The position numbers and the translations under genes were made by a program. This document shows positions 31,350-38,751 of a DNA stretch of 64,000 nt, in pieces; within the stretch, counting starts at the first letter, position 1, and each line of letters opens with the position of its first letter. Source of the DNA: an uncultured Oscillospiraceae bacterium (GTDB lineage Bacteria; Bacillota; Clostridia; Oscillospirales; Oscillospiraceae); assembly GCA_910588975.1 (NCBI GenBank), contig CAJUSE010000002.1, positions 1 through 64,000 on the forward strand, read 5' to 3'. The notes beneath the pieces are model-generated. The model had not been told where the DNA came from and did not search any database. It worked only from the letters and a program-made list of their open reading frames with translations.

Positions 31350-31718
31350 TCACTCCTGCCTCAGCTTGTCTAGGGCTGCGGTGATGCGTTCGGTGAGAGC
31401 TTCGATCTCCTCGTCCTGATACTGTTGGGCATTGCGCCGGGCAATGGCAGATACATCGTCTCCCAGCACTTTGAGCTGGTCCTGCATCACATGGAAACGG
31501 CGGATAATGCCCGTCTTGTCCTCCAGCTCGGTGAGGGTTGCCTCGGCTCGGACGATGACATCCCGAACTCCCTGACGGGAGATGCCGTAATTCTCTGCGA
31601 TCTCGGACAGGGAGAGGTCCTCATTATAATAGAGGTCGTAAAATTCCTTTTGACGCTCGGTAAGCATATCGCCGTAAAAATCATACAGCAGAGCCATGCG
31701 GTAGGCCTGGTTTTTCAC
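31350..31718 (-). CDS. ylxM: YlxM family DNA-binding protein
   Basis: A 122-residue helix-turn-helix protein similar to sigma region 4 (DLSLSEIAENYGISRQGVRDVIVRAEATL). YlxM proteins are nearly always encoded just before ffh and are thought to act in the SRP pathway or its regulation. GTG start at 31718 with AAAGGAGGGGG upstream. The promoter region contains a 20-bp palindrome that could be an operator. Confidence 0.9.
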   Translation of the reverse strand: MKNQAYRMALLYDFYGDMLTERQKEFYDLYYNEDLSLSEIAENYGISRQGVRDVIVRAEATLTELEDKTGIIRRFHVMQDQLKVLGDDVSAIARRNAQQYQDEEIEALTERITAALDKLRQE

Positions 31719-31744
31719 GTTGACCCCCTCCTTTGAAGATAAAT

Positions 31745-31764
31745 GTAAAGTTATACAACTTTAC
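31745..31764. promoter_or_regulatory. Palindromic operator-like site before ylxM
   Basis: GTAAAGTT - ATAC - AACTTTAC, two perfect 8-base arms with a 4-base centre, lying just downstream of the predicted transcription start. It could be a repressor site or a 5'-end RNA hairpin. Confidence 0.5.
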
Positions 31765-31773
31765 AACGATACT

Positions 31774-31802
31774 ATGATACAACATTTTGTGGCCCTTGTC
31801 AA
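31774..31802 (-). promoter_or_regulatory. Sigma-A-type promoter for ylxM-ffh-rpsP-khpA
   Basis: Read leftward: TTGACA (31797-31802), a 17-base spacer, TATCAT (31774-31779). Confidence 0.82.
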
Positions 31803-31844
31803 GAAAAACTCTCTGCATTGTGGGAGAAAAAATAAAATTCCCCC

Positions 31845-31873
31845 TTGCCAAGTGGGAGGAAAATCTGTATAAT
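31845..31873 (+). promoter_or_regulatory. Promoter of tRNA-Leu
   Basis: TTGCCA (31845-31850), a 17-base spacer, TATAAT (31868-31873), about 20 bases before the tRNA. Confidence 0.82.
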
Positions 31874-31894
31874 AGCATATTGCAAATGGAATAT

Positions 31895-31981
31895 GCCGGT
31901 GTGTTGGAATTGGTAGACGAGGCGGACTCAAAATCCGTTGCTGGCGACAGCGTGTGGGTTCGAGTCCCACCACCGGCACCA
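31895..31981 (+). tRNA. tRNA-Leu (anticodon CAA)
   Basis: An 87-base class II tRNA. The acceptor arms GCCGGTG and CACCGGC pair perfectly, the discriminator is A and CCA is encoded. The anticodon loop CTCAAAA gives anticodon CAA, which reads UUG. A long variable arm (GTTGCTGGCGACAGC) and the T arm GTGGGTTCGAGTCCCAC are present. It has its own promoter and terminator and lies between the divergent ylxM and spoIVFA genes. Confidence 0.96.
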
Positions 31982-31986
31982 AAGGG

Positions 31987-32018
31987 GACAGGGCGTCACA
32001 AGTGACGCCCTGTCTTTT
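31987..32018 (+). terminator. Terminator of tRNA-Leu
   Basis: Perfect 13-pair stem GACAGGGCGTCAC / GTGACGCCCTGTC with a 2-base loop, followed by TTTTT. Confidence 0.9.
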
Positions 32019-32057
32019 TAACATACAATACGCCGGTGAAACACAGAAGGTTTCCGG

Positions 32058-32086
32058 GAATATTTTCTTGCTGCGTCTCATATTCT
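32058..32086 (+). promoter_or_regulatory. Candidate sigma-E promoter of spoIVFA-spoIVFB
   Basis: GAATATT (32058-32064), a 14-base spacer, CATATTCT (32079-32086). This follows the known mother-cell pattern KMATATT-N14-CATACAnT closely, with mismatches in the later part of the -10. Confidence 0.6.
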
Positions 32087-32109
32087 GTCACCGATAAGGG
32101 GTGGCAGAT

Positions 32110-33063
32110 ATGGAAAAAGCATCAGGAAGGCGAGTTTATCATAAAGCAAGGGGCCAAAAAGTGGCCCTTGGTGAGCGGGAACAGCGTCGTTTGGCCCAGT
32201 TGGGGGCCTGTTTGGCCCTGTTTTTGGTGGTTCTCTTTGCGAAAGGTGGGGACAGGCTGACTCCGCTGCGGCAGGGGTTAAAATCAGCAGTGCAGGGCAG
32301 CGTTGACTTTCAGGCTGCCTTTACCGATCTGGGCTGGGCAGTGTCGGCGGGCAGGCCTGTGGGAGAGACGTTAGGGGAGCTTTGGACTGATGTGTTTTTA
32401 CCCCAGGAGGGGGTAGGGACTGTCCAGGGTTATCGGGGGCCGCTCTACCGGCGGGTGGAGCGGGACCTTGGTCAAACACAGTCGACTTTGGCGGTTTTTA
32501 CTGCTCCGCAGGTGGGGGGAGACCTCCAGGATCCCATGGTAGACAGCGGCGTGAAAAAGATGACGGAAATCATTGAGCCGCAGCAGGAAGAACCGGTAGT
32601 GGTCCATATGGATTACACAGGCCCTGCCCTGCCTGAAAATACCACCATGGACCGCTATGCGCTGTATCTGCCGCAGACGGTGGATCCGGTGCGGGGGGTG
32701 GAGAGTTCTGGCTTTGGCTGGCGGGAACACCCCATTGAGGGAGGCGAAAAATTCCATTTTGGAGTAGATCTGGCGGTGGATACAGGTACGACTGTTCAAG
32801 CCTTTGCCGCCGGGAAGGTGGATTACATCGGTGAGAGCGATGTTTACGGTCAGTACCTCCAACTGGATCATGGCAATGGGATCAAGAGCTTTTACGCTCA
32901 TTGCTCAAAGCTATGTGTCCAACAGGGTCAGCCTATTGCTGCAGGAGAGAAGGTAGCCGAGTCGGGGGCTACCGGCGATGTGACCGGCCCCCATCTCCAC
33001 TTCGAGCTGAAGCGAAATGGGGTTCGGCTCAATCCGGATTATTATATCAATACACTATCATGA
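32110..33063 (+). CDS. spoIVFA: SpoIVFA-like M23 metallopeptidase-domain protein
   Basis: A 317-residue protein with a single membrane helix (about residues 30-46, LGACLALFLVVLFA) and a carboxy-terminal LytM/M23 domain. SpoIVFA controls the pro-sigma-K protease SpoIVFB in the outer forespore membrane. The zinc-ligand motifs KFHFGVDLAVDTG and TGPHLHFELK are intact, so this copy could be an active endopeptidase. The identification depends on the spoIVFB gene that overlaps it by 4 bases. ATG 32110 follows AAGGGGTGG. A sigma-E-type promoter lies upstream. A SpoIIQ-like identity is less likely because of the gene order. Confidence 0.78.
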   Translation: MEKASGRRVYHKARGQKVALGEREQRRLAQLGACLALFLVVLFAKGGDRLTPLRQGLKSAVQGSVDFQAAFTDLGWAVSAGRPVGETLGELWTDVFLPQEGVGTVQGYRGPLYRRVERDLGQTQSTLAVFTAPQVGGDLQDPMVDSGVKKMTEIIEPQQEEPVVVHMDYTGPALPENTTMDRYALYLPQTVDPVRGVESSGFGWREHPIEGGEKFHFGVDLAVDTGTTVQAFAAGKVDYIGESDVYGQYLQLDHGNGIKSFYAHCSKLCVQQGQPIAAGEKVAESGATGDVTGPHLHFELKRNGVRLNPDYYINTLS

Positions 33064-33668
33064 GCTTTGGCCCTGTCGAGATCACTGGGGGCGCCGTTTT
33101 TCTCTCGGCCCTGCTGTATTATTTTGACGATGCCGGGTCGGTGCCCTATGTGCTGATAGGCTGTCTGCTTCATGAACTGGGCCATATTGGAGCAATATAT
33201 GCCTTTGGCGGGCGGGTGTGCCGGGTACGACTGAGCTGTGTGGGGGCAGCGTTGACACTGGACGAGAGCAGACCAATGTCAGCAGGGGGAATGATAGCGG
33301 TGGCCCTTGCGGGGCCGGGAGCAAATTTGGCGGTGGCCTGGGTGACGGCCAATCTGGCCCATTTCGGCTGGGGACCAAGGCTCTACTTTTTTGCCGGGCT
33401 CAATTTGGGCTTGGCCCTCTTTAACCTGCTGCCGGTATACTGGCTGGATGGTGGGGTCATTTTGGAGAATGTACTTCTGCTTCTTTTGGGAGAGACGTGG
33501 GGAAGCTGGGGCGCTACTCTGTTATCCGAAGTGATGGTGGGGCTGCTTATGGGAGGAGGACTGTTGCTCCTTTGGAGCAGTGGTGGACATAGCTTCACCC
33601 TGCTAATAGTGGGCCTCTGGATGGCCTGGGGGGTGCGACAGGAGAGAAAAAGGAACAAGTGGGGCTAA
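33060..33668 (+). CDS. spoIVFB: SpoIVFB-like site-2 (M50) protease
   Basis: Intramembrane zinc metalloprotease thought to activate sigma-K in the mother cell. The 202-residue protein has the active-site LLHELGHIGAIYAFGG (residues about 35-50) and the second metal motif NLLPVYWLDGG. It lacks the carboxy-terminal CBS domain of the Bacillus protein (about 288 residues), so it could be regulated differently. The ATG at 33060 overlaps the spoIVFA stop (ATGA). Pro-sigma-K is not encoded in the window. Confidence 0.82.
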   Translation: MSFGPVEITGGAVFLSALLYYFDDAGSVPYVLIGCLLHELGHIGAIYAFGGRVCRVRLSCVGAALTLDESRPMSAGGMIAVALAGPGANLAVAWVTANLAHFGWGPRLYFFAGLNLGLALFNLLPVYWLDGGVILENVLLLLLGETWGSWGATLLSEVMVGLLMGGGLLLLWSSGGHSFTLLIVGLWMAWGVRQERKRNKWG

Positions 33669-33696
33669 AAAAGGTCTGTTTTTGTGGAAATAATAC

Positions 33697-33725
33697 TTGC
33701 AACCTGGGAAAGATTGTGATAAAAT
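33697..33725 (+). promoter_or_regulatory. Promoter of rplS
   Basis: TTGCAA (33697-33702), a 17-base spacer, TAAAAT (33720-33725). Confidence 0.78.
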
Positions 33726-33747
33726 ACCATAGTCTCAATAAAGGGTG

Positions 33748-33789
33748 TTCCGCTGCGGGGCCGCAAAGAAGCGGCGCAAAAGCCCGGAA
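33748..33789 (+). promoter_or_regulatory. Candidate L19-type autoregulatory leader
   Basis: Outer stem TTCCG (33748-33752) / CGGAA (33785-33789) enclosing GCCGC / GCGGC, followed by TGAATGCC before the ribosome-binding site. It resembles the short leader found before rplS in Firmicutes, but the match was made from memory. Confidence 0.5.
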
Positions 33790-33820
33790 TGAATGCCTAT
33801 AAACTTAGGAGGAACGAATC

Positions 33821-34162
33821 ATGGATCTGATGCAGGCTTTTACCGCCAAGTACGTCAAGGAAGAGCCCCCCGTGGCCAACATCGGCGACACCGTTCGTGT
33901 TCACGTGCGGGTCAAGGAGGGTAGCCGGGAGCGTATCCAGGTGTTTGAGGGCACCGTCATCGCCAAGAAGCACGGCGGAATCGATGAGAGCATCACCGTT
34001 CGCCGGGTCTCTTACGGCGTGGGTGTGGAGAAGGTTTTCCCCCTCCATGCTCCTGCCGTGGAGAAGATCGAGCTGGTCCGTAAGGGTAAGGTCCGTCGGG
34101 CCAAGCTGTACTACCTGCGTGACCGTGTGGGCAAGGGTGCCAAGCTCAAGGAGAAGCTGTAA
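33821..34162 (+). CDS. rplS: 50S ribosomal protein L19
   Basis: The 113-residue protein has NIGDTVRVHVRVKEGSRERIQVFEGTVIAKKHGG and the ending KVRRAKLYYLRDRVGKGAKLKEKL, the L19 signature. L19 sits at the 30S-50S interface. AGGAGGAACGAATC precedes the ATG. In many bacteria rplS follows trmD; here it is a separate unit on the opposite strand with its own promoter and terminator. Confidence 0.96.
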   Translation: MDLMQAFTAKYVKEEPPVANIGDTVRVHVRVKEGSRERIQVFEGTVIAKKHGGIDESITVRRVSYGVGVEKVFPLHAPAVEKIELVRKGKVRRAKLYYLRDRVGKGAKLKEKL

Positions 34163-34172
34163 GAACCATACA

Positions 34173-34202
34173 GAAAAGGAGCGGGTGACCGCTCCTTTTT
34201 TG
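34173..34202 (+). terminator. Terminator after rplS
   Basis: AAAAGGAGCGG / CCGCTCCTTTT with a 4-base loop, followed by further T residues. Confidence 0.88.
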
Positions 34203-34280
34203 TTGCCCGATTTTTGAAAAGATGTGAGTTAGGTCGGCTGTTTTCCCTTTTCAAACGGAAGAAAATCATGTATAATATTT

Positions 34281-35045
34281 TCAATACCCCCGGTGGAGCT
34301 TCCACAGGGCCAATAGGAGCAGATGGGCGGGGTAGGCGATGTACCACAGGTATTTGAGTCCCTTCCGATCCGGTCCCTTTTCACCATTGTAAAGCAGGCT
34401 GAGTCCTACCCCCAACAGTGGACCGAAGGCGTTGAGAAGGAATGTTTGAACCGAACGGATGGAAAAGCCCTCGTTATAGCAAAAGAAAAACAGCTTCCAG
34501 CGGCTGAGAGGGTAGAGGACAAGCCACAGAAGGACCTTCCTGCCCCGGTTCCAGTGTTCTGTCCGGTAAAATACCACAATAAAGAGGATGTACTTGCCCC
34601 CACCCTCGGGAAAGTGAAGCCACTCCAGCAAAAGAAAGAGAGTGACCACAAGAACCCAGCCTAAATGGTGACATTTTTGCTCCAGGTAGTCAAAGCTCCG
34701 CAGAGTCAACAGACCGAGGAACATGGTAAAAAGAATATTGCCACAGCTTTCAAAGAGCAGGTAGTAGGGCCACTCGGCCAGACAGGCAAAGAGAAGCAGC
34801 CGCAGGGCATATTTTTTCCAGTCCCGGGTATGCCGGTAACCCTGGGTCAAAGAGAACAGGAAAACAGGAGCGGCGATCCTCCCGATGTAATGGGAGAGGT
34901 CGCAGAGCACCTCTACCCAGCCTGGCAGAGCTTCGGCATCAGGGAAAAACCACAGCCAGAGGATGAGCTCCAAGGGCCATAGGGCGGTGATGTGATCGTA
35001 GAGCATGGAGCCCAGAGCGATCAGTTTCAGGGTGAATGCGTTCAT
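34281..35045 (-). CDS. TraX family membrane protein, second copy
   Basis: A 254-residue polytopic membrane protein. It has the family pattern AFTLKLIALGSMLYDHITAL near the start, GRIAAPVFLFSLTQGYRHTRDWKKYALRLLLFA and CLAEWPYYLLFES, and ends YLWYIAYPAHLLLLAL. It is clearly a paralogue of the protein at 423-1184, but the two differ widely. AAGGAGG lies before the ATG, inside an inverted repeat that also covers the -10 region. It is the only leftward gene between 31.8 and 64 kb. Function unknown; acyltransferase activity is a guess from the family. Confidence 0.78.
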   Translation of the reverse strand: MNAFTLKLIALGSMLYDHITALWPLELILWLWFFPDAEALPGWVEVLCDLSHYIGRIAAPVFLFSLTQGYRHTRDWKKYALRLLLFACLAEWPYYLLFESCGNILFTMFLGLLTLRSFDYLEQKCHHLGWVLVVTLFLLLEWLHFPEGGGKYILFIVVFYRTEHWNRGRKVLLWLVLYPLSRWKLFFFCYNEGFSIRSVQTFLLNAFGPLLGVGLSLLYNGEKGPDRKGLKYLWYIAYPAHLLLLALWKLHRGY

Positions 35046-35049
35046 AGAG

Positions 35050-35080
35050 AATACCTCCTTTTTGTTGCGGAGGTATTATA
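35050..35080 (-). promoter_or_regulatory. Inverted repeat covering the -10 and ribosome-binding site of the second TraX gene
   Basis: AATACCTCC (35050-35058) and GGAGGTATT (35069-35077) are perfect complements. On the minus strand the GGAGG arm nearest the gene is its ribosome-binding site, and the other arm overlaps a -10 TATAAT (35075-35080). Transcripts starting here would lack one arm, while longer ones would fold. Confidence 0.5.
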
Positions 35081-35142
35081 AGGTTCAATTCTTATAAAAA
35101 AGCGGATGAAATTCCAAAAGATTTCTGAAGGGAGGCGGGGAA

Positions 35143-36030
35143 ATGAACATTCAATGGTATCCCGGCCATATGACAAAGACCCGGCGGCAGATCGAGGCCG
35201 ATCTGGGCCAGGTTGACATGGTGTGCGAGATCATCGACGCTCGGATCCCCATCTCCTCCCGAAACCCGGACATTGACACTTTGGTGGGCAGCAAGCCCAG
35301 ACTTATCGTTCTCAACCGGGCCGATCAGGCCGACCCGGAGGCCAATCGTCTGTGGGGAGACCACTTTCGGGCAAAAGGCTATGCTGTGCTGGAGACCGAT
35401 GCTAAGACAGGTAAAGGGGTCAACCGCTTTGCCGCCACCTCTCGGGAACTTTTGCGGGAGCAGATCGAGAAATGGCGGGCAAAGGGACTGGTAGGCCGGC
35501 CCATTCGGGCCATGATCGTGGGGGTCCCCAACGTGGGAAAGTCCACCTTTATCAATCAAATTGCCAAGCGGAAGTCGGCCAAGGCCGGGGATAGACCCGG
35601 AGTTACCCGGGGTAAGCAGTGGGTGACGGTGGATCAGGGACTCTCCCTGCTGGACACCCCCGGCATCCTCTGGCCCAAGTTTGAGGATGAGCGGGTGGGG
35701 CTCCACCTGGCCTATACCGGGGCAGTAAAGGACGACATTATGGATGTGGAGACCCTGGCCTGCCATCTGATGGATGACTTGGCGCTTCGCTATCCCCGTG
35801 CCCTGGAGGAGCGTTATAAGATAGCACCCAACCCCCGGCAAGAGGGAGAGGATATAGTAGCCTACGGCTATGCGCTGCTGCAAGATGCTGCCGCTAAGCG
35901 GGGCTTTCGCATCTCCGGAGGGGAACTGGACACTGAGCGAATGGCCCACATCCTTCTGGATGAGCTGCGGGGGGGCAAGCTGGGTCGCTTTACATTGGAA
36001 GTCCCGGAAGAGGGCGAAAAAGGTAAATGA
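35143..36030 (+). CDS. rbgA: Ribosome biogenesis GTPase RbgA (YlqF)
   Basis: Circularly permuted GTPase needed for late assembly of the 50S subunit. The motif order shows the permutation: VLNRADQAD (G4) comes first, then GVPNVGKSTFINQIAKRKSAKAG (G1), GVTRG (G2) and DTPGILWPK (G3). The amino terminus MNIQWYPGHMTKTRRQIEADL is the RbgA signature. 295 residues. GGAGGCGGGG precedes the ATG. It is often near rnhB and rplS, as here. Confidence 0.94.
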   Translation: MNIQWYPGHMTKTRRQIEADLGQVDMVCEIIDARIPISSRNPDIDTLVGSKPRLIVLNRADQADPEANRLWGDHFRAKGYAVLETDAKTGKGVNRFAATSRELLREQIEKWRAKGLVGRPIRAMIVGVPNVGKSTFINQIAKRKSAKAGDRPGVTRGKQWVTVDQGLSLLDTPGILWPKFEDERVGLHLAYTGAVKDDIMDVETLACHLMDDLALRYPRALEERYKIAPNPRQEGEDIVAYGYALLQDAAAKRGFRISGGELDTERMAHILLDELRGGKLGRFTLEVPEEGEKGK

Positions 36031-36093
36031 TAGCATGCCCGGTTTTGGGTCTATCAAGCAGAGATGAGTCCTGTTTTGCAGGGAGGGGCAAAA

Positions 36094-36624
36094 GTGATTG
36101 AAATTAAGATTATCGACAGAGCCCACAAACAGGATATCAATATTAAAAATGAACCCTTTGACCTGTGGGGCTATATGCGCCCATCCTTTGTCAATGGTGA
36201 ATGGAGCGATACCGTACAAAAACTCCCGGCAGAGGTCGTGGGAGAGCAGTGCTTTCCGGATGAGAACTATGACTATGAAGAAATGGCGGAAAACAGCATT
36301 TTTGTCGGAGCTTACGATGATGGCCACTGTATTGGTCTTGCCATCTACCAAGAGGGCTTTTTTAAGCATATGTATCTCTATGATTTGAAGGTCAATCGAT
36401 CCTACCGTAAACAGGGAGTTGCAGCGGCACTTATTGAAAAGGGAAAAGAGATTGCCAAGCAAAAAGGGTATTGCGGGCTTTATACCCAGGGGCAGGACAA
36501 TAACCTCTCCGCTTGTCTATTCTATATTCATACCGGCTTTCGTATTGGCGGTTTCAATACCGATGTCTACAAATGGACCAAGCAGGAGGGCAAATCGGAC
36601 ATCTGGTTTTATCTGGATATTTAA
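36094..36624 (+). CDS. GNAT acetyltransferase similar to streptothricin acetyltransferases
   Basis: A 176-residue GNAT protein resembling Sat4/SatA: an EPFDLWGYMRPSF-type start, MYLYDLKVNRSYRKQGVAAALIEKGKEIAKQKG with the acetyl-CoA loop, then TQGQDNNLSACLFYIHTGF and a WFYLDI end, all at the positions seen in streptothricin acetyltransferases. The GTG at 36094 follows GGGAGGGG; an in-frame ATG at 36064 lacks a site. The gene is visibly more AT-rich than its neighbours and lies between housekeeping genes, which suggests acquisition. Resistance is predicted from the family only; the substrate could differ. Confidence 0.72.
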   Translation: MIEIKIIDRAHKQDINIKNEPFDLWGYMRPSFVNGEWSDTVQKLPAEVVGEQCFPDENYDYEEMAENSIFVGAYDDGHCIGLAIYQEGFFKHMYLYDLKVNRSYRKQGVAAALIEKGKEIAKQKGYCGLYTQGQDNNLSACLFYIHTGFRIGGFNTDVYKWTKQEGKSDIWFYLDI

Positions 36625-36698
36625 GATAGGTTTTTTGCTTTACATTACAGCTGCACAGAATGTTTACATTGGAAGTCACAAAAACGAGGAGGGAAAGT

Positions 36699-37316
36699 GT
36701 GGGGCTTTGGGAAATTGAAGAAAGCTGCTGGGCCCAGGGGTATGAGCGGGTCTGCGGCGTGGATGAGGCCGGTGCCGGTCCTTTGGCCGGACCTGTGTAT
36801 GCCGGAGCGGTCATTCTGCCTCGACACATAAATTTCAAATGGCTCAATGACTCCAAACAGGTTACGCCCAAGCGACGGGATATTCTCTATGATGAGATCA
36901 TGGAACAGGCCGAGAGCTGGGCGGTGGCGGCGGTGCAGGCCGACGAGATCGATGCTGCCGACATTCTGACTGCCCGGATGCAGGCTATGTCTCTAGCCAT
37001 TGCCGGTTTGACTCCCACCCCGGATTTTACCCTTGTGGACGGCAACCGGGATAAGGGGAAGGGTGCGGCCATCTCAACGCCCCACAGGTGCATTGTAAAG
37101 GGAGATAGCCTGTCAGCCTCTATTGCCGCCGCTTCCATCTTGGCTAAAGTGAGCCGGGATCGTTACATGGAGGAAATGGCAGAAAAATACCCGGAGTACC
37201 ACTTTGAGCAGCACAAGGGCTACGGAACCAAGCTCCACTATGAGATGCTGGACAAATACGGCCCCTGTCCCATCCACCGCAGGAGCTTCCTAAAAAAGTG
37301 GGAGGCAGCGAAATGA
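36699..37316 (+). CDS. rnhB: Ribonuclease HII
   Basis: Removes ribonucleotides from DNA and RNA from RNA:DNA hybrids. The 205-residue protein has the catalytic CGVDEAGAGPLAGPVYAGAV (aspartate and glutamate), LVDGN, SLSASIAAASILAKVSRDRYM and HKGYGTKLHYEML. The residue after DEAG is A where many RnhB proteins have R. The start is taken as GTG 36699, just after GAGGAGGG; an ATG at 36660 in frame has no site. It overlaps yraN by 4 bases. Confidence 0.92.
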   Translation: MGLWEIEESCWAQGYERVCGVDEAGAGPLAGPVYAGAVILPRHINFKWLNDSKQVTPKRRDILYDEIMEQAESWAVAAVQADEIDAADILTARMQAMSLAIAGLTPTPDFTLVDGNRDKGKGAAISTPHRCIVKGDSLSASIAAASILAKVSRDRYMEEMAEKYPEYHFEQHKGYGTKLHYEMLDKYGPCPIHRRSFLKKWEAAK

Positions 37317-37687
37317 GCGTGGGCGGGGATCGAAAGCTGCTGGGCCGCTGGGGGGAAGAAGTCGTGGCCCAGGACCTGCGCAGAAAGGGCTGTACCCTTC
37401 TGGCTGCCGGCTGGCACTGTCGGTGGGGGGAGATCGACCTTATCGCCTCCGATGGGAAGTATCTTCGTATCGTGGAGGTCAAGCTGCGGAAGAATGCCGA
37501 TTTTGCTCTGGCTCGGGAAGCGGTGGATCGCCGAAAGCAGGAAAAACTCAGGGCGGCGGCCGGCTTTTACTTGGCGGGCCATCCCACAGACCTCCAGCCC
37601 CGCTTCGATGTGGCCGAGGTCTATGCCCCGGAGGGCATCGCCACCAGGGATCCGAAAATCAACTACATCGAAAATGCCTTTCAATGA
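37313..37687 (+). CDS. YraN/UPF0102 family endonuclease-like protein
   Basis: A 124-residue protein with the restriction-endonuclease-like core: LGRWGEEVVAQDLRRKGCTLLAAGWHCRWGEIDLIASDGKYLRIVEVK, with the E, D and E-x-K residues present. The biochemical role of YraN proteins is not settled; DNA repair or recombination is suspected. It is translationally coupled to rnhB (ATGA overlap, GGAGG upstream), a common pairing. Confidence 0.88.
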   Translation: MSVGGDRKLLGRWGEEVVAQDLRRKGCTLLAAGWHCRWGEIDLIASDGKYLRIVEVKLRKNADFALAREAVDRRKQEKLRAAAGFYLAGHPTDLQPRFDVAEVYAPEGIATRDPKINYIENAFQ

Positions 37688-37791
37688 ACTGCACATGGAT
37701 TTCTCCCTGCCGAAGTATGGCTGAACACCCTGTCTCGACAGGAGTAAAATAAATATCTGCGCATATAAAATCCTGAAGGAGGAGTTGCGAT

Positions 37792-38721
37792 ATGAAGGTA
37801 TTTGATGGGCATTGCGATACCATTTCCATGGCCACCCGGAGCGGGGACTCTATCCGGCGGACCAAGGGTCATCTGGATTTGGAACGGATGGGGCAGTATG
37901 AGGGCTGGGCCCAGCTCTTTGCCTGCTTTGCCCCTATGAAATATGTGAAAGAGCCCATGTGGCAGGTGTTCCAGAGCGAGGTGGCCACCTTTCAAAAGGA
38001 AATGGCAGCCAATTCCGACCTTGTGAGTCAATGCCGTACGGCTGCCGAGGTGGAGGCAGCCTGGGCTGCTGGTAAATCGGCTGCCATCCTCTCGGTGGAG
38101 GGAGCCGAGCTGTTGGAGTGCGACATGGACAAACTGAAGATCGCCTACGACCTGGGAGCCCGGGCGGTGGGCCTTACCTGGAACTTCACCAATGCGGTCT
38201 CTGGCACCAACGCAGAAGGGGCTGACCAAGGCCTCACTGACCACGGCAAGGCTTTTGTGAAGCGGATGGGGGAGCTGGGTATGATGGTGGATGTGTCCCA
38301 CCTGTCCGATCCCGGCTTCTGGGACGTGTTGGAAATCAGCAAGAAGCCTATTATTGCCAGCCATTCCAACTCCCGGACCATCTGCAACCATACTCGAAAC
38401 CTGACTGATGAGATGTTTCAGGCGCTGGTGAAGAACGGCGGCACCACGGGGTTGAATATGTGCGCTGACTTTGTTGGGGAGGATCCCACCATTGACACAG
38501 TGGTGGCCCATGTGGAGCATTTCTTTGCCCTGGGCGGTGAGGGACATGTGGCTATGGGCGGTGACTGGGACGGCATTCAGGCCGCCCCCAAGGGCATTGA
38601 CGGCATTCAGGATGTGGAAAAGCTGGCCAATCGGCTGCTGCAGATGAATTACAGCCAGCAGGCCGTGGATGGCATCCTTTACAAGAATTTCCTTCGGGTA
38701 TTCCGTGACGTGTGCGGGTAA
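37792..38721 (+). CDS. Membrane-dipeptidase family (M19) peptidase
   Basis: Zinc dipeptidase of the renal dipeptidase family, TIM-barrel amidohydrolase fold. The 309-residue protein has FDGHCDTI (first two metal ligands), SVEGAELLE (bridging glutamate), MMVDVSHLSDPGFWDV, IASHSNSRTICNHTRNLTDE and AMGGDWDG. It has no signal peptide, so it is cytoplasmic, as is usual for bacterial members. AAGGAGGAG lies before the ATG. The substrate is probably a dipeptide, possibly with D-residues. Confidence 0.9.
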   Translation: MKVFDGHCDTISMATRSGDSIRRTKGHLDLERMGQYEGWAQLFACFAPMKYVKEPMWQVFQSEVATFQKEMAANSDLVSQCRTAAEVEAAWAAGKSAAILSVEGAELLECDMDKLKIAYDLGARAVGLTWNFTNAVSGTNAEGADQGLTDHGKAFVKRMGELGMMVDVSHLSDPGFWDVLEISKKPIIASHSNSRTICNHTRNLTDEMFQALVKNGGTTGLNMCADFVGEDPTIDTVVAHVEHFFALGGEGHVAMGGDWDGIQAAPKGIDGIQDVEKLANRLLQMNYSQQAVDGILYKNFLRVFRDVCG

Positions 38722-38751
38722 CATCGAAATCATAGAAAGGAGGGCGGTGGT

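Noticed and set aside
36740..36800. RnhB has DEAGAG where many homologues have DEAGRG or DEVGRG.
   Set aside because: The catalytic acidic residues are intact and I believe the variant occurs in related Clostridia, so it is not evidence of inactivation.
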